Source: Prevotella sp. (lineage in GTDB: Bacteria > Bacteroidota > Bacteroidia > Bacteroidales > Bacteroidaceae). Taken from it: 64,000 nt of DNA. The first letter of the stretch is position 1; each line of letters begins with the position of its first letter. The translations under genes were made by a program, and so were the position numbers. Under the pieces are notes generated by a model, which was not told the DNA's origin, ran no database searches, and saw only the letters and a program-made list of their open reading frames with translations. Shown piece by piece: positions 49,643-60,651 of the stretch. The DNA is taken from assembly GCA_021636625.1 (NCBI GenBank), contig JAJWLX010000003.1, forward strand, positions 62,001 to 126,000, given 5' to 3'.

Positions 49643-49864
49643 CTACTCAACCGGAATGGCGGTAATAATCGCCGTATGGTTCTTATAGTCTGCCGAGGTT
49701 GAGTATTTAAGCACACCTTTCGGCAAATCTTCGTACTGAGCGAGCTGATAAGCGTATGTTACTGCCGACCGAACTGCTCTTGCGGACTCAAGTAGGAAGA
49801 CTTCAAATTTTCCTGGTTTGATGCCCAATATGTCCTGTTTTGTTATTCTTGCAACCTTTTTCAT
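49643..49864 (-). CDS. small early phage protein, possible Cro-like regulator
   Basis: 73 residues, first gene of the leftward operon. N terminus KKVARITKQDILGIKPGKF, a helix with LLESARAVRSAVTYAYQLA, then a beta segment. The position, directly after the leftward promoter and opposite the repressor, is where Cro-type genes lie, but no clear helix-turn-helix is visible. Confidence 0.55.
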   Translation of the reverse strand: MKKVARITKQDILGIKPGKFEVFLLESARAVRSAVTYAYQLAQYEDLPKGVLKYSTSADYKNHTAIITAIPVE

Positions 49865-49892
49865 CTTTGTTACTTAAATAATTCGTTTAAAA

Positions 49893-49924
49893 TTTGGAGG
49901 TATGCGAAAAAAGTCGTATATTTG
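49893..49924 (+). promoter_or_regulatory. rightward promoter facing the early operon
   Basis: TTTG (49893-49896), 20-base spacer, TATATTTG (49917-49924). Both boxes match consensus exactly. Predicted start near 49931, giving a leader of about 190 bases to 50122. Confidence 0.7.
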
Positions 49925-49936
49925 CAGTGTCAATGT

Positions 49937-49950
49937 AAAGTACGTACTTT
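49937..49950. promoter_or_regulatory. 14-base palindrome, possible operator
   Basis: AAAGTACGTACTTT, a perfect palindrome just downstream of the rightward start site and inside the leader of the leftward transcript. Confidence 0.5.
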
Positions 49951-50008
49951 CGGTCGCACAAGCCTCCGTTTGTAACGGCTTTGTTGGTTACTCGACCGTC
50001 AACGAGTG

Positions 50009-50040
50009 CAAAGGTACATGAATTTCGTGTAAACACCAAG
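50009..50040 (-). promoter_or_regulatory. leftward early promoter
   Basis: On the - strand CTTG (50040-50037), 20-base spacer, TACCTTTG (50016-50009, perfect -7). Would drive the operon beginning at 49864, with a 140-base leader that contains the rightward promoter. An inverted repeat CGTGTAA/TTACACG (50026-50032, 50045-50051) overlaps the spacer. Confidence 0.6.
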
Positions 50041-50121
50041 AAAATTACACGTTTTTCTTGTACCCTTAACCTTTATTAGCACTTTTGGCGATTATAGTTG
50101 CATATTTAAAACTAAAAGTGT

Positions 50122-50700
50122 ATGGCAGTAACAGAAAATCGTGTAGCAGGGCTACAAGAAAGGCTGAAGGAAGTAATGAGATGCGAGCAGCTTAACAAGC
50201 AGCAGTTCATGAAGGTGACCGATATAAAGAATATCGGCAGGAAGCTCGATGGCAAAGTTGCCATCACCAGGGTGGACATAAGCAAGATGAAACATTCGTT
50301 GTTAGTCAACGACCAATGGTTTGAAACAGGCATTGGGCCGATGTACTTGCCTGAAAAGCTAGAAGAGAAGACAAGGGAGCTAAACAGAATGTCTGGCAGC
50401 TATCCGCATTTACATATTAATGACGACTTGATAAAAGAGCAAATAGAGCGAGCAGCTCAACATGTAAAAGACTGCCCGAACTCACCAACATCCGTAATAG
50501 CAAGCATGTTCGGTCATCATAACAACCAGAACATCGAAACCGGGGCGGACCGTGCGAAGGAGCGAGAAGAAGAATCTCTAAAAGAGAAGAATGCCCAGCT
50601 CATTCAGATCATCAATGCACAGAACGAGACTATCAAGTCTAAGGACAGTGAGATTCGTCTTCTCAGGAAGATTCTTGCTGATAACGGAATCGAAGTATAA
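50122..50700 (+). CDS. XRE-type transcription regulator, candidate phage repressor
   Basis: 192 residues. N-terminal ~70 residues have the form of a phage repressor HTH: ERLKEVMRCEQLNKQQFMKV, a following recognition segment, and the ending VNDQWFETGIGPMYL that is typical of Bacteroides XRE repressors. From residue ~130 on a coiled coil suggests dimer formation. No peptidase (LexA-like) domain is present. Divergent from the leftward operon across the promoter region. Confidence 0.7.
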   Translation: MAVTENRVAGLQERLKEVMRCEQLNKQQFMKVTDIKNIGRKLDGKVAITRVDISKMKHSLLVNDQWFETGIGPMYLPEKLEEKTRELNRMSGSYPHLHINDDLIKEQIERAAQHVKDCPNSPTSVIASMFGHHNNQNIETGADRAKEREEESLKEKNAQLIQIINAQNETIKSKDSEIRLLRKILADNGIEV

Positions 50701-50720
50701 CATTATAATATATAAGGATT

Positions 50721-51425
50721 ATGAAGAAGGTATTATTAGCAGCAATGATACTTCTTGCAGGAGCATCATTCACATCATGCAGCAGTAGCGATAATGACGG
50801 AACAATTCCTGGAGCAGAGAAGCCAAACTACAAGATTCACGACAACAATATTGTCGGAGTATGGAGAGGAGGCAACTACTACTTTGTTTCATTCTCGTCT
50901 GACAAGCACAACGCTTCTCTTATCTCAAACAAGTTTCTTGATGAAGGAGATTATAGCATCAAAGGGGACACGATTACCGTAAGTAACAAGTACTTCGGCA
51001 ACGAAACGAAATATGTTGTGAACAGCTTAAGCTCAAACAAGCTTTCTATGACCATTACATATAACGACAGATGGGAAGGAAAGAAAACAGAAACCATGAG
51101 CTTCACCAAGTCTGAAGACGAACCATGCACAAAGACTAATGATTTGGTCGGCAAGTCATACTATGCTCAGTATTCAGTAAGTCACGGAAGTCAGCACTGG
51201 AATAAGACATTTCTGACATACAACACCATATCATGCACGAGAAGCGATGCAGCCAGCTCTACTCCATCCACATTCTACTATGTATATATGAAGCCGATGC
51301 TTTACTTCTATGTAATAAGGAGCAATGAATTCTACTACGATACCGTAAGATGCGGCAGAGTTGAGTTCAATTCAAACAACCAAATTGATGGCATGGGTTC
51401 GCTTTATGGTGATAAGCTATACTAA
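50721..51425 (+). CDS. surface lipoprotein, lipocalin-like; phage moron or host gene
   Basis: 234 residues. Clear lipoprotein signal (basic start, hydrophobic stretch, lipobox FTSC with Cys 20) followed by SSSDND, the kind of Ser/Asp-rich tract that sends Bacteroidetes lipoproteins to the cell surface. The mature part begins with NIVGVWRG and continues in beta strands, like lipocalin-type domains. It lies 20 bases after the repressor gene. If phage-encoded it could block receptors for other phages; if host-encoded it marks the right side of the junction. Confidence 0.75.
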   Translation: MKKVLLAAMILLAGASFTSCSSSDNDGTIPGAEKPNYKIHDNNIVGVWRGGNYYFVSFSSDKHNASLISNKFLDEGDYSIKGDTITVSNKYFGNETKYVVNSLSSNKLSMTITYNDRWEGKKTETMSFTKSEDEPCTKTNDLVGKSYYAQYSVSHGSQHWNKTFLTYNTISCTRSDAASSTPSTFYYVYMKPMLYFYVIRSNEFYYDTVRCGRVEFNSNNQIDGMGSLYGDKLY

Positions 51426-53124
<1,699 letters not shown>

Positions 53125-53162
53125 TAATAGAAAACCATATTAATTCATTTAGTTTTATACAA

Positions 53163-53199
53163 GTGCCAATTCGATGAGAATCGAGTTGGCACACTTTTT
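53163..53199 (+). terminator. intrinsic terminator
   Basis: GTGCCAA...TTGGCAC stem (53163-53169, 53186-53192) with further inner pairing TCGAT/ATCGA, followed by ACTTTTTG. Ends the ABC-F transcript. Confidence 0.9.
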
Positions 53200-53226
53200 G
53201 TCAAAACAACCAACAAAAGAATTATC

Positions 53227-53898
53227 ATGTTTAAAAAATTTAAGGCTATGTCAAAAGAAAAGAAAATTAATATAGAGGACGGTAACGCAAAGGAGCAGGT
53301 TCTCAATGAGAATGCTGAACAGAACGCTACTCAGAATAACGATAACGTAGAGAACAAGGCTGATGAACAGAATGCAGAAAAGGCTGACACAAAGTCGGCA
53401 GATGCTGACAATCAGACAGAGAATACTGACAATGAGGCAGACAAGGCAGAAGTTGACTCTCTGAAGAAGGCTCAGCAGGAAGTAGAAGAGCTCAAGAAGG
53501 CTTTGCTTTACAAGACTGCCGAGTTTGAGAACTACCGCAAGCGCACCATGAAGGAGAAGACAGAACTGATTCTCAATGGAGGCGAGAAGACCATCTCTGC
53601 CATTCTTCCTATCCTCGATGACTTTGAGCGCGCACTCGCCGACAAGAGCGAAGATCCTAAGGCTATCAAGGAAGGTGTACAGATGATTTTCAACAAGTTC
53701 ATCAAGACTCTCGAAGGTCTCGGCGTGAAGAAGATTGAGACTGCAGACAAGGATTTCGATGTAGATTTCCACGAGGCAATCGCTATGGTACCAGGAATGG
53801 GCGATGACAAGAAAGGTAAGGTAATCGACTGCGTACAGACTGGTTACACCCTCAACGACAAGGTGATTCGTCACGCTAAAGTAGCAGTAGGTCAATAA
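53227..53898 (+). CDS. grpE: GrpE nucleotide exchange factor
   Basis: 223 residues. Acidic, Asn/Glu-rich N terminus (to ~75), then the long GrpE helix and the C-terminal beta domain (signature FENYRKRTMKEK, ILDDFERAL, ADKDFDVDFHEAIAMVPG, GYTLNDKVIRHAKVAVG). Exchanges ADP on DnaK. Next gene is dnaJ 14 bases downstream, so they form an operon. An alternative ATG at 53248 would be seven codons shorter. Confidence 0.95.
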   Translation: MFKKFKAMSKEKKINIEDGNAKEQVLNENAEQNATQNNDNVENKADEQNAEKADTKSADADNQTENTDNEADKAEVDSLKKAQQEVEELKKALLYKTAEFENYRKRTMKEKTELILNGGEKTISAILPILDDFERALADKSEDPKAIKEGVQMIFNKFIKTLEGLGVKKIETADKDFDVDFHEAIAMVPGMGDDKKGKVIDCVQTGYTLNDKVIRHAKVAVGQ

Positions 53899-53912
53899 AA
53901 ATATAGAGAAAA

Positions 53913-55073
53913 ATGGCAAAGAGAGACTATTACGAGGTGCTGGGCGTAGATAAGCAGGCATCAGAAGACGAGATTAAGAAGGCTTACCGCAAGATAGCCA
54001 TCAAATATCATCCAGACCGCAACCCTGGCAACAAGGAGGCAGAGGATAAATTCAAGGAAGCTGCCGAAGCATACGAGGTTCTTCACGACCCTCAGAAGCG
54101 CCAACAGTACGATCAGTTTGGATTCAACGGTCCTCAGGGAGGATTTGGCGGTTTCGGCGGTGGCGCAGGTATGGACATGAACGACATCTTCTCGATGTTT
54201 GGCGACATCTTCGGCGGTCACGGTGGATTCGGTGGCGGTTTCGGCGGATTTGGCGGAAGTGCCCAGCCACAGCAGTACCAAGGTAGAGACTTGCGCGTAC
54301 AGGCTAAGCTTACTTTGGAAGAGGCTTACGCAGGTTGCACCAAGAAGTTCAAGATTCGCAAGGACGTTCCATGTTCTTCTTGCCACGGTACAGGATGCGA
54401 AAGTGGTTCTCAGCCTGAGACCTGCCCTACCTGTCACGGAACAGGTTACACCGTTCGCACTGTCCGCTCTATGTTCGGTACGATGCAGACCCAGGCTGCC
54501 TGCCCTACTTGCGGCGGCGAAGGTCACATTATCAAGAACAAGTGTAAAGCTTGCGGCGGCGACGGAATCGTTACTGGCGAGGAGGTTGTAGAGATCAACA
54601 TCCCAGCTGGCGTTGATGATGGAATGGTTGTAACAGTTCCTGGAAAGGGAGGCGCCGGTAAGCACAATGGTGTAAACGGCGATCTTCAGGTGATTGTACG
54701 TGTAGAAAAGAGTGAGAACTTTGAGCGTAAGGACAAGGATCTCTACTACAATCTCGTACTCGACTTCTCAACAGCCGTTCTCGGCGGTGAGGTAGAAATC
54801 CCTACTTTGGAGGGAAAGACCACCATCAAGATTGAACCGGGCACCCAGCCGGGCAAACAGGTTCGCCTTCGTGGCAAGGGAATGCCAGCCATCCAGGGAT
54901 ACGGTTATGGAAGAGGAGACATCATCGTGAACATCACTGTCTATATTCCTAAGACTCTGAACAAGGAGGAGAAGGAACTGGTGAAGAAGTTCAAGGAATG
55001 CGAGAACTTCCAGGCCGACAAGGCTACCAAGAAGTCTCTCTTCGACAGCATCAAGAATCTCTTCAATAAATAA
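53913..55073 (+). CDS. dnaJ: chaperone DnaJ
   Basis: 386 residues, full length. J domain with HPD (residues ~33-35), Gly/Phe-rich linker (about 75-130), four CXXCXGXG zinc repeats ([32 protein letters not shown]), then the C-terminal substrate-binding domains. Stimulates DnaK ATPase and delivers unfolded proteins. Operon with grpE. Confidence 0.97.
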   Translation: MAKRDYYEVLGVDKQASEDEIKKAYRKIAIKYHPDRNPGNKEAEDKFKEAAEAYEVLHDPQKRQQYDQFGFNGPQGGFGGFGGGAGMDMNDIFSMFGDIFGGHGGFGGGFGGFGGSAQPQQYQGRDLRVQAKLTLEEAYAGCTKKFKIRKDVPCSSCHGTGCESGSQPETCPTCHGTGYTVRTVRSMFGTMQTQAACPTCGGEGHIIKNKCKACGGDGIVTGEEVVEINIPAGVDDGMVVTVPGKGGAGKHNGVNGDLQVIVRVEKSENFERKDKDLYYNLVLDFSTAVLGGEVEIPTLEGKTTIKIEPGTQPGKQVRLRGKGMPAIQGYGYGRGDIIVNITVYIPKTLNKEEKELVKKFKECENFQADKATKKSLFDSIKNLFNK

Positions 55074-55142
55074 CTCTCTCCCATCATGAGAAGAAAGTGA
55101 TTTCTAGAGAACAATATCTTTCTAGACAAACAAAAGATTACT

Positions 55143-55190
55143 GGCAATCTCAATCATTGGCTGACGCCGGTGTTGGGATTGCCTCTTTTT
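55143..55190 (+). terminator. intrinsic terminator
   Basis: GGCAATC (55143-55149) pairs with GATTGCC (55177-55183), with more pairing inside, followed by TCTTTTTG. Ends the grpE-dnaJ operon. Confidence 0.85.
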
Positions 55191-55219
55191 GTTTATACAC
55201 ATTATTATATATATAGGAA

Positions 55220-56473
55220 ATGAATTATCAAGAAACAATAGAATATCTCTTCAACAGTACTCCTGTCTTTGAGAAAATCGGAGCGAAAGCTTACAAGCCA
55301 GGCTTGCAGACGACATTCGCCCTGGATGAACACTTTGGTCATCCTCATCAGAAGTACAAGACCATCCACATAGCCGGAACCAACGGAAAAGGCTCCAGCT
55401 CCCATACCCTTGCTGCCATTCTTCAGAGCCAGGGTTACAAGGTAGGACTCTACACCTCTCCCCATCTGGTAGATTTCAGAGAACGTATCCGAGTGAACGG
55501 AGAATGCGTTCCGGAGCAGTATGTCATTGATTTCGTTGAAGAGAACCGTGCCTTCTTCGAACCTCTTCATCCATCCTTCTTCGAACTCACCACAGCCATG
55601 GCACTGAAATACTTCGCAGAGCAGGAGGTGGATTATGCGGTCATCGAAGTGGGACTGGGCGGCAGACTCGACTGCACCAACATCATCACCCCTATTCTTT
55701 CCATCATCACCAACATCAGCTTCGACCACACCCAGTTCCTGGGCAACACCCTTGCCGAGATTGCCGGCGAAAAGGCAGGAATCATCAAACCAGGCGTTCC
55801 GGTAGTCATTGGAGAATACCTCCCGGAGACCCGAACCGTATTCGAGAAGAAGGCGAAGTCTGAGAATGCTCCTATCCTCTTCGCCCAGGACTTCGACGCA
55901 GATCATCTGGAAAGCAGCGAAAACTGCGATGTAGATATGGAGCTCAAGGGTTCCTATCAGGAGCGCAACAAGAAGACAATCCTGACTGCGCTTCATATAC
56001 TGCGCCAGAAACTCGCCATCAGTGATGAAGCCATCCGTGAAGGATTCGCTCACGTATGCGAACTGACTGGTCTGCGCGGAAGATGGGAAAAGCTCAATGA
56101 TGCTCCCCTCACCATCTGCGATACGGGGCATAATCTCGCCGGTTGGAGCTACCTTGCACCGCAGATCAACTCCGTAAAAGCCGAGACCAAGCACATCGTT
56201 TTCGGCATGGTGGATGACAAGGATGTGGCGCACGTATTACAACTATTGAAGGAAATGCTGGAAAACCGGGTAAAATACTACTGGACGCAGCCTTCTACCA
56301 AAAGAGCCATCCCTGTAGAGGAACTGAGCGAACTTGCATTAAAGCTTGGCTTACACGGAAGTCTATATCATTCTGTAAAAGAAGCATATAATGCAGCTCT
56401 AGAAAATGCAGAAAAGGGCGATTTTGTCTTCGTTGGCGGTTCAAGTTATGTAGTGGCAGATTTGCTCTCCTGA
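55220..56473 (+). CDS. folC: folylpolyglutamate/dihydrofolate synthase
   Basis: 417 residues. P-loop IAGTNGKGSS (about residues 52-61), then YTSPHLVDFRERI, GLGGRLDCTNII, SFDHTQFLGNTLAEIAGEKAGIIK: the Mur-ligase-type FolC pattern. Adds glutamate to dihydropteroate and folates in the cytoplasm. Single gene, terminator before it and promoter of the gal genes after it. Confidence 0.95.
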   Translation: MNYQETIEYLFNSTPVFEKIGAKAYKPGLQTTFALDEHFGHPHQKYKTIHIAGTNGKGSSSHTLAAILQSQGYKVGLYTSPHLVDFRERIRVNGECVPEQYVIDFVEENRAFFEPLHPSFFELTTAMALKYFAEQEVDYAVIEVGLGGRLDCTNIITPILSIITNISFDHTQFLGNTLAEIAGEKAGIIKPGVPVVIGEYLPETRTVFEKKAKSENAPILFAQDFDADHLESSENCDVDMELKGSYQERNKKTILTALHILRQKLAISDEAIREGFAHVCELTGLRGRWEKLNDAPLTICDTGHNLAGWSYLAPQINSVKAETKHIVFGMVDDKDVAHVLQLLKEMLENRVKYYWTQPSTKRAIPVEELSELALKLGLHGSLYHSVKEAYNAALENAEKGDFVFVGGSSYVVADLLS

Positions 56474-56512
56474 AAATTTTTAGTTTTTTTAAATCAAATA
56501 ATTGCTAAATAA

Positions 56513-56544
56513 TTTGTCACATTCATTTTTTTTTAGTTACTTTG
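56513..56544 (+). promoter_or_regulatory. promoter of the galactose genes
   Basis: TTTG (56513-56516), 20-base spacer, TTACTTTG (56537-56544), one mismatch to TAnnTTTG. The start codon of galM is about 50 bases downstream. Confidence 0.65.
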
Positions 56545-56595
56545 CAGTAGATTACTTTAGAACATAAAGTAGAGTAACTAAAAAAATGACATATT

Positions 56596-57681
56596 ATGAA
56601 TACAGAACCAGTTAACAAGTGTGGTTTGAAAAGAGAAGATTTTCAGACCACAGTACAGGGAAAGAAGACTGATCTCTTCGTGTTGAGAAACAATCAGGGC
56701 AACGAGGTTGCTGTGACGAACTACGGTGGTGCTGTTGTAGCTATCATGATGCCAGACAAGGACGGCAACTATGCCAACCTCGTTCAGGGTCACGACAACA
56801 TCCAGGACGTCATCAACTCACCTGAGCCTTTCTTGAGCGTCCTCATCGGTCGATACGGTAACCGTATTAAGGAGGGTAAGTTTACTCTTCATGGCAAGGA
56901 GTATCAGTTAGCATGCAACAATGGCAAGAACCATTTGCATGGAGGTCCTACTGGATTCCACGCACATGTTTGGGATGCTACTCGCATGAGCGACAATGCT
57001 GTCGTTCTGAAGTACACCAGCCCATACGGCGAGGAAGGTTTCTCTGGAGAATTGACCGTCTGGGTGGCTTATACCTTGACAGACGACAACGAGTTCGTCA
57101 TCAAGTATCAGGCAACAACCAACAAGATGACCATCTGCAACCTCACTCACCATGCATTCTTCTCAATCCAGGGTATTGCTAACCCTACCCCAACAGTTGA
57201 CAACATCATCTGTCAGGTTAACGCAGACTACTATCTCCCTATAGATGAGACATCTATCCCTACAGGTGAGATCTTGAAGGTAGAGGGTACTCCATTCGAT
57301 TTCCGCACTCCAAAGCCAATCGGACAGGACATCAATGCAGATGATGAACAGATTAAGAATGGTTCTGGTTACGACCATAACTATGTATTGAACAAGAAGG
57401 AAGAGGGCGAGTTGAGCTTTGCTGCTCGCATCAAGGATCCTGTAAGCTGCCGCACCATGGAGGTTTACACCACAGAGCCAGGTCTGCAGATGTACACAGG
57501 TAACTTCCTGGCAGGCATCAAGGGTCAGCATGGTGCAACCTTCCCACGCCGCAGCGCAGTATGCTTCGAGGCACAGAAGTTCCCAGACACACCTAACCAC
57601 CCTTACTTCCCAAGCTGCAAATTGTGTCCAGGTGAGACCTACACCCAGAAGACCATCTACAAGTTTGGTGTAGAGAAATAA
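56596..57681 (+). CDS. galM: aldose 1-epimerase (galactose mutarotase), cytoplasmic
   Basis: 361 residues, no signal peptide. Family pattern: VTNYGGAVVAI, IGRYGNRIKEGKF, NHLHGGPTGFH (active-site His), LTHHAFFSI (second His), SGYDHNYVL and the late YTGNFL with a Glu in VCFEAQ. Converts beta- to alpha-galactose, the form GalK uses. First gene of the galM-permease-galK group. Confidence 0.93.
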   Translation: MNTEPVNKCGLKREDFQTTVQGKKTDLFVLRNNQGNEVAVTNYGGAVVAIMMPDKDGNYANLVQGHDNIQDVINSPEPFLSVLIGRYGNRIKEGKFTLHGKEYQLACNNGKNHLHGGPTGFHAHVWDATRMSDNAVVLKYTSPYGEEGFSGELTVWVAYTLTDDNEFVIKYQATTNKMTICNLTHHAFFSIQGIANPTPTVDNIICQVNADYYLPIDETSIPTGEILKVEGTPFDFRTPKPIGQDINADDEQIKNGSGYDHNYVLNKKEEGELSFAARIKDPVSCRTMEVYTTEPGLQMYTGNFLAGIKGQHGATFPRRSAVCFEAQKFPDTPNHPYFPSCKLCPGETYTQKTIYKFGVEK

Positions 57682-57703
57682 GATAAATCATTAATAATCA
57701 GAT

Positions 57704-57751
57704 AGGAGTTGCTGCCTCTGAAAGAGAACTTCGAGGCAGCCACTCCTTTTT
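57704..57751 (+). terminator. terminator or attenuator in the gal operon
   Basis: AGGAGT-T-GCTGCCTC pairs with GAGGCAGC-C-ACTCCT (57704-57718 with 57733-57747), then TTTTT. It lies between galM and the permease and would lower downstream expression. Confidence 0.8.
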
Positions 57752-57814
57752 GCGGTAAAATTCTGACTAGAATAAACATTAAATAATAACAATATCAACT
57801 ATCAAGTTTAAACA

Positions 57815-59161
57815 ATGGAACAAAACAATGGAAACAACAACGGTCGTGTCATTGCAATCATCACGATGTGTTTTATCTTTGCAATGATCTCGTTCGTAAC
57901 TAACATGGGAGCACCTTTTGGCAACATCTGGGGCTTCAAGTACTCTTGGGCAGCCATGATGGGTAACTTCATGAACTTCGCCGCTTACCTCTTTATGGGT
58001 ATTCCTGCAGGTAAGATGATCGAAAACAAGGGTTACAAGAAAACAGCTCTCATCGCACTTGCAGTCGGTACAATCGGTTTGATGATCCAGTACTTATCAA
58101 GCATCTTCGGTGACGACATCCCAGTATTCACACTCAGCTCTGGCGCAGTTTGCCTCAACCTCATCATTTATCTGTTGGGTGCATTCATCTGCGGTTTCTG
58201 CGTATGTATGCTTAACACGGTGGTAAACCCAATGTTGAACTTGCTCGGTGGCGGTGGTAACCGTGGTAACCAGCTCATTCAGATTGGTGGTACATTGAAC
58301 TCATTGAGTGGTACTCTTACCCCATTGTTGGCAGGTGTGCTCGTAGGTACTGTTACAGCCAACACCAGTATGAGCGACGTTGCTCCTCTCCTCTTCATCG
58401 GTATGGCAGTATTCATCGCAGCCTTTTTCATCATCTGGTTCGTAGCTATTCCTGAGCCAAACATCAAGAAGGAAAACGTGCAGTACGACCACAGTCCTTG
58501 GTCTTTCCGTCACTGCGTACTCGGTGTCATCGGTATCTTCTTCTATGTAGGTGTTGAGATTGGTATTCCTGCTCAGCTTATCTTCTACATCAGTAGCATG
58601 GACTTCACAGGTGCAGCTTCTGTAGGTGGTGCTTTCGCAGCGGTTTACTGGTTGCTTATGATGTGCGGCCGATTCCTCAGCTCATTCATCAGCGGTGCCA
58701 TTTCTACCAAGACACAGATGACAGTAGTATCAACAGTAGCTATCCTCCTGTTGCTCACAGCCATCTTCTTGCCAGAGGCAAACACATTGAACTTCTCTTT
58801 GGCAGGTGATTCAGAGATTGCAAGCCTTCTCAAGCTCGACGACCACGGTACTGGCGTTGTAGCATTTACAATCCCTACCAAGTGTGTGCTCATCGCAATC
58901 TGCGGTTTGTGTACTTCTATCATGTGGGGTGGAATCTTCAACCTTGCAGTAGAGGGTCTTGGCAAATACACAGCTCAGGCATCAGGTATCTTCATGATGA
59001 TGGTAGTTGGTGGTGGTGTAATGCCTCTCATCCAGGATGCAGTTGCTAAGGCTGCTGGCCCTATCGCATCTTACTGGGTTATCATCGCCATGATCGCATA
59101 CATTCTTTTCTATGCGCTCGCAGGTTGCAAGAATGTCAACAAGGACATCCCTGTAGAGTAA
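57815..59161 (+). CDS. FHS-family glucose/galactose MFS permease
   Basis: 448 residues with about 12 membrane segments, opening MCFIFAMISFVTNMGAPFGNIWGF and containing a PAGKMIENKGYKKTALIAL loop, the family's conserved loop between helices 2 and 3. Proton-coupled symporters of this family (GluP/FucP) bring in galactose, glucose or fucose. Lies between galM and galK, so galactose is the likely main substrate. Confidence 0.88.
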   Translation: MEQNNGNNNGRVIAIITMCFIFAMISFVTNMGAPFGNIWGFKYSWAAMMGNFMNFAAYLFMGIPAGKMIENKGYKKTALIALAVGTIGLMIQYLSSIFGDDIPVFTLSSGAVCLNLIIYLLGAFICGFCVCMLNTVVNPMLNLLGGGGNRGNQLIQIGGTLNSLSGTLTPLLAGVLVGTVTANTSMSDVAPLLFIGMAVFIAAFFIIWFVAIPEPNIKKENVQYDHSPWSFRHCVLGVIGIFFYVGVEIGIPAQLIFYISSMDFTGAASVGGAFAAVYWLLMMCGRFLSSFISGAISTKTQMTVVSTVAILLLLTAIFLPEANTLNFSLAGDSEIASLLKLDDHGTGVVAFTIPTKCVLIAICGLCTSIMWGGIFNLAVEGLGKYTAQASGIFMMMVVGGGVMPLIQDAVAKAAGPIASYWVIIAMIAYILFYALAGCKNVNKDIPVE

Positions 59162-59175
59162 ATTCCGGAAAAATC

Positions 59176-59214
59176 TATTCCCGGATGAAGCAAAACTTGA
59201 TTTACCCGGGAATA
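59176..59214 (+). other. intergenic hairpin
   Basis: TATTCCCGG (59176-59184) pairs exactly with CCGGGAATA (59206-59214). No U-run follows, so probably a stability element between the permease and galK. Confidence 0.5.
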
Positions 59215-59263
59215 ACTAATTTATAATCAAATCTTTAATAATAACTATTAAACAACAACAATT

Positions 59264-60424
59264 ATGGATATCGAAAAAGTAAGAAGCCGTTTCATCAAGC
59301 ACTTTGATGGCAAAACAGGTAACATCTATATGTCACCAGGTCGTATTAACCTGATTGGCGAGCACACAGATTATAATGGTGGATTCGTATTCCCAGGTGC
59401 TGTAGATAAGGGTATTATGGCTGAGATCCGTCCTAACGGAACAGAGACAGTGATGCTCTACTCTATCGACTTGAAGGACCGTGTAGAGTTCAAGGTAAAT
59501 GACCCAGAGGGTCCTCGCGCATCTTGGGCACGCTACATCTACGGTATCTGCCAGGAGATGAAGGCGCTGGGTGTTGATGTAAAGGGCTTCAATGCTGCAT
59601 TCTATGGCGACGTGCCTCTCGGTGCAGGTATGTCTTCTTCTGCTGCTCTTGAGAGCTGCTTCGCTTTCGCTTTGAACGATCTCTTCGGTGACAACAAGGT
59701 TTCTAAGTGGGATCTCGTTCTCGCAGGTCAGGCTACTGAGCATAAGTATGTAGGTGTAAACTGCGGTATTATGGACCAGTTTGCTTCAGTATTCGGCAAG
59801 GAGGGCAAGTTGATGCGTCTCGACTGCAACAGCCGTGAGTTTGAGTACTTCCCATTCGAGCCTAAGGGTTACAAGCTCTGCCTGGTTAACTCTAAGGTTA
59901 AGCACGAGTTGGCTGGTTCTCCATACAACGACCGCCGCAACTCTTGCGAGAACGTGGTTAAGCACATCGCTGCCAAGCACCCAGAGGCTAAGTTCGAGAC
60001 TCTCCGCGATTGCACATGGGAGCAGTTGGAAGAGGTTCGCGCTGAGGTAGGCGAAGAGGATTACAGCCGCGCTCACTTCGTATTGGGCGAGAAGGACCGC
60101 GTATTGGCAGTCTGCGATGCTCTTGAGAAGGGTGACTACGAGACTGTAGGTCAGAAGATGTATGAGACTCACCACGGTTTGAGCAAGGAATACGAGGTAA
60201 GCTGCGAGGAGCTCGACTTCTTGAACGAGGTTGCCAAGGAGAATGGTGTTACTGGTAGCCGTATTATGGGTGGTGGCTTCGGTGGCTGCACTATCAACTT
60301 GGTTAAGGACGACATCTACGACAAGTTCGTTGAGGATGTTACAGCTAAGTTCACAGCTAAGTATGGTCACGCACCTGAGGTTTACCCAGTAGTTATCTCT
60401 GAGGGTTCTCACAAGGTTTGCTAA
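59264..60424 (+). CDS. galK: galactokinase
   Basis: 386 residues. GRINLIGEHTDYNGG (galactose-binding signature near residue 27), the GHMP ATP motif PLGAGMSSSAALE (about 125-137), and the C-terminal GGGFGGCTINLV. Phosphorylates alpha-galactose at C1, first committed step of the Leloir pathway. Follows the permease; no galT or galE is in this window. Confidence 0.96.
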   Translation: MDIEKVRSRFIKHFDGKTGNIYMSPGRINLIGEHTDYNGGFVFPGAVDKGIMAEIRPNGTETVMLYSIDLKDRVEFKVNDPEGPRASWARYIYGICQEMKALGVDVKGFNAAFYGDVPLGAGMSSSAALESCFAFALNDLFGDNKVSKWDLVLAGQATEHKYVGVNCGIMDQFASVFGKEGKLMRLDCNSREFEYFPFEPKGYKLCLVNSKVKHELAGSPYNDRRNSCENVVKHIAAKHPEAKFETLRDCTWEQLEEVRAEVGEEDYSRAHFVLGEKDRVLAVCDALEKGDYETVGQKMYETHHGLSKEYEVSCEELDFLNEVAKENGVTGSRIMGGGFGGCTINLVKDDIYDKFVEDVTAKFTAKYGHAPEVYPVVISEGSHKVC

Positions 60425-60451
60425 TAGATACACATTATTATAATATAAAGG

Positions 60452-60486
60452 AACTGCAGTTGGTGTTTTCCAGCTGCAGTTTTTTC
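60452..60486 (+). terminator. intrinsic terminator of galK
   Basis: AACTGCAG (60452-60459) pairs with CTGCAGTT (60474-60481), with further TGG/CCA pairing inside, followed by TTTTT. Confidence 0.9.
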
Positions 60487-60511
60487 GTTATAAGATATTG
60501 TCACGACTTGA

Positions 60512-60600
60512 AAGCTTTTGCCCTTTCAGGGCGACAGGCTTGCATCCACAGTAACCCAGGGCGTTGCCCTGGGCTAGGAGCTTCTGCCCTTTCAGGGCGT
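60512..60600. repeat. REP-like palindromic cluster
   Basis: Two copies of GCCCTTTCAGGGC (60520-60532, 60586-60598), each after AGCTT, flank a perfect palindrome CCCAGGGC-GTT-GCCCTGGG (60555-60573). This layout is common as an extragenic repeat in Prevotella-type genomes. Short frames in it are artefacts. Confidence 0.75.
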
Positions 60601-60651
60601 GCTGGTTCAGGAGTTTTGGGGCGAAAATCAAACATGGATTGCAAAAAACGA

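Noticed and set aside
1..50700. General recoding of TAG in the phage
   Set aside because: Several genes end in TAG at positions where the next gene or terminator follows (3513, 21037, 25460, 27022, 28922), so TAG works as stop.
55205..56233. 342-codon frame on the - strand
   Set aside because: Antisense to folC, which has all family motifs.
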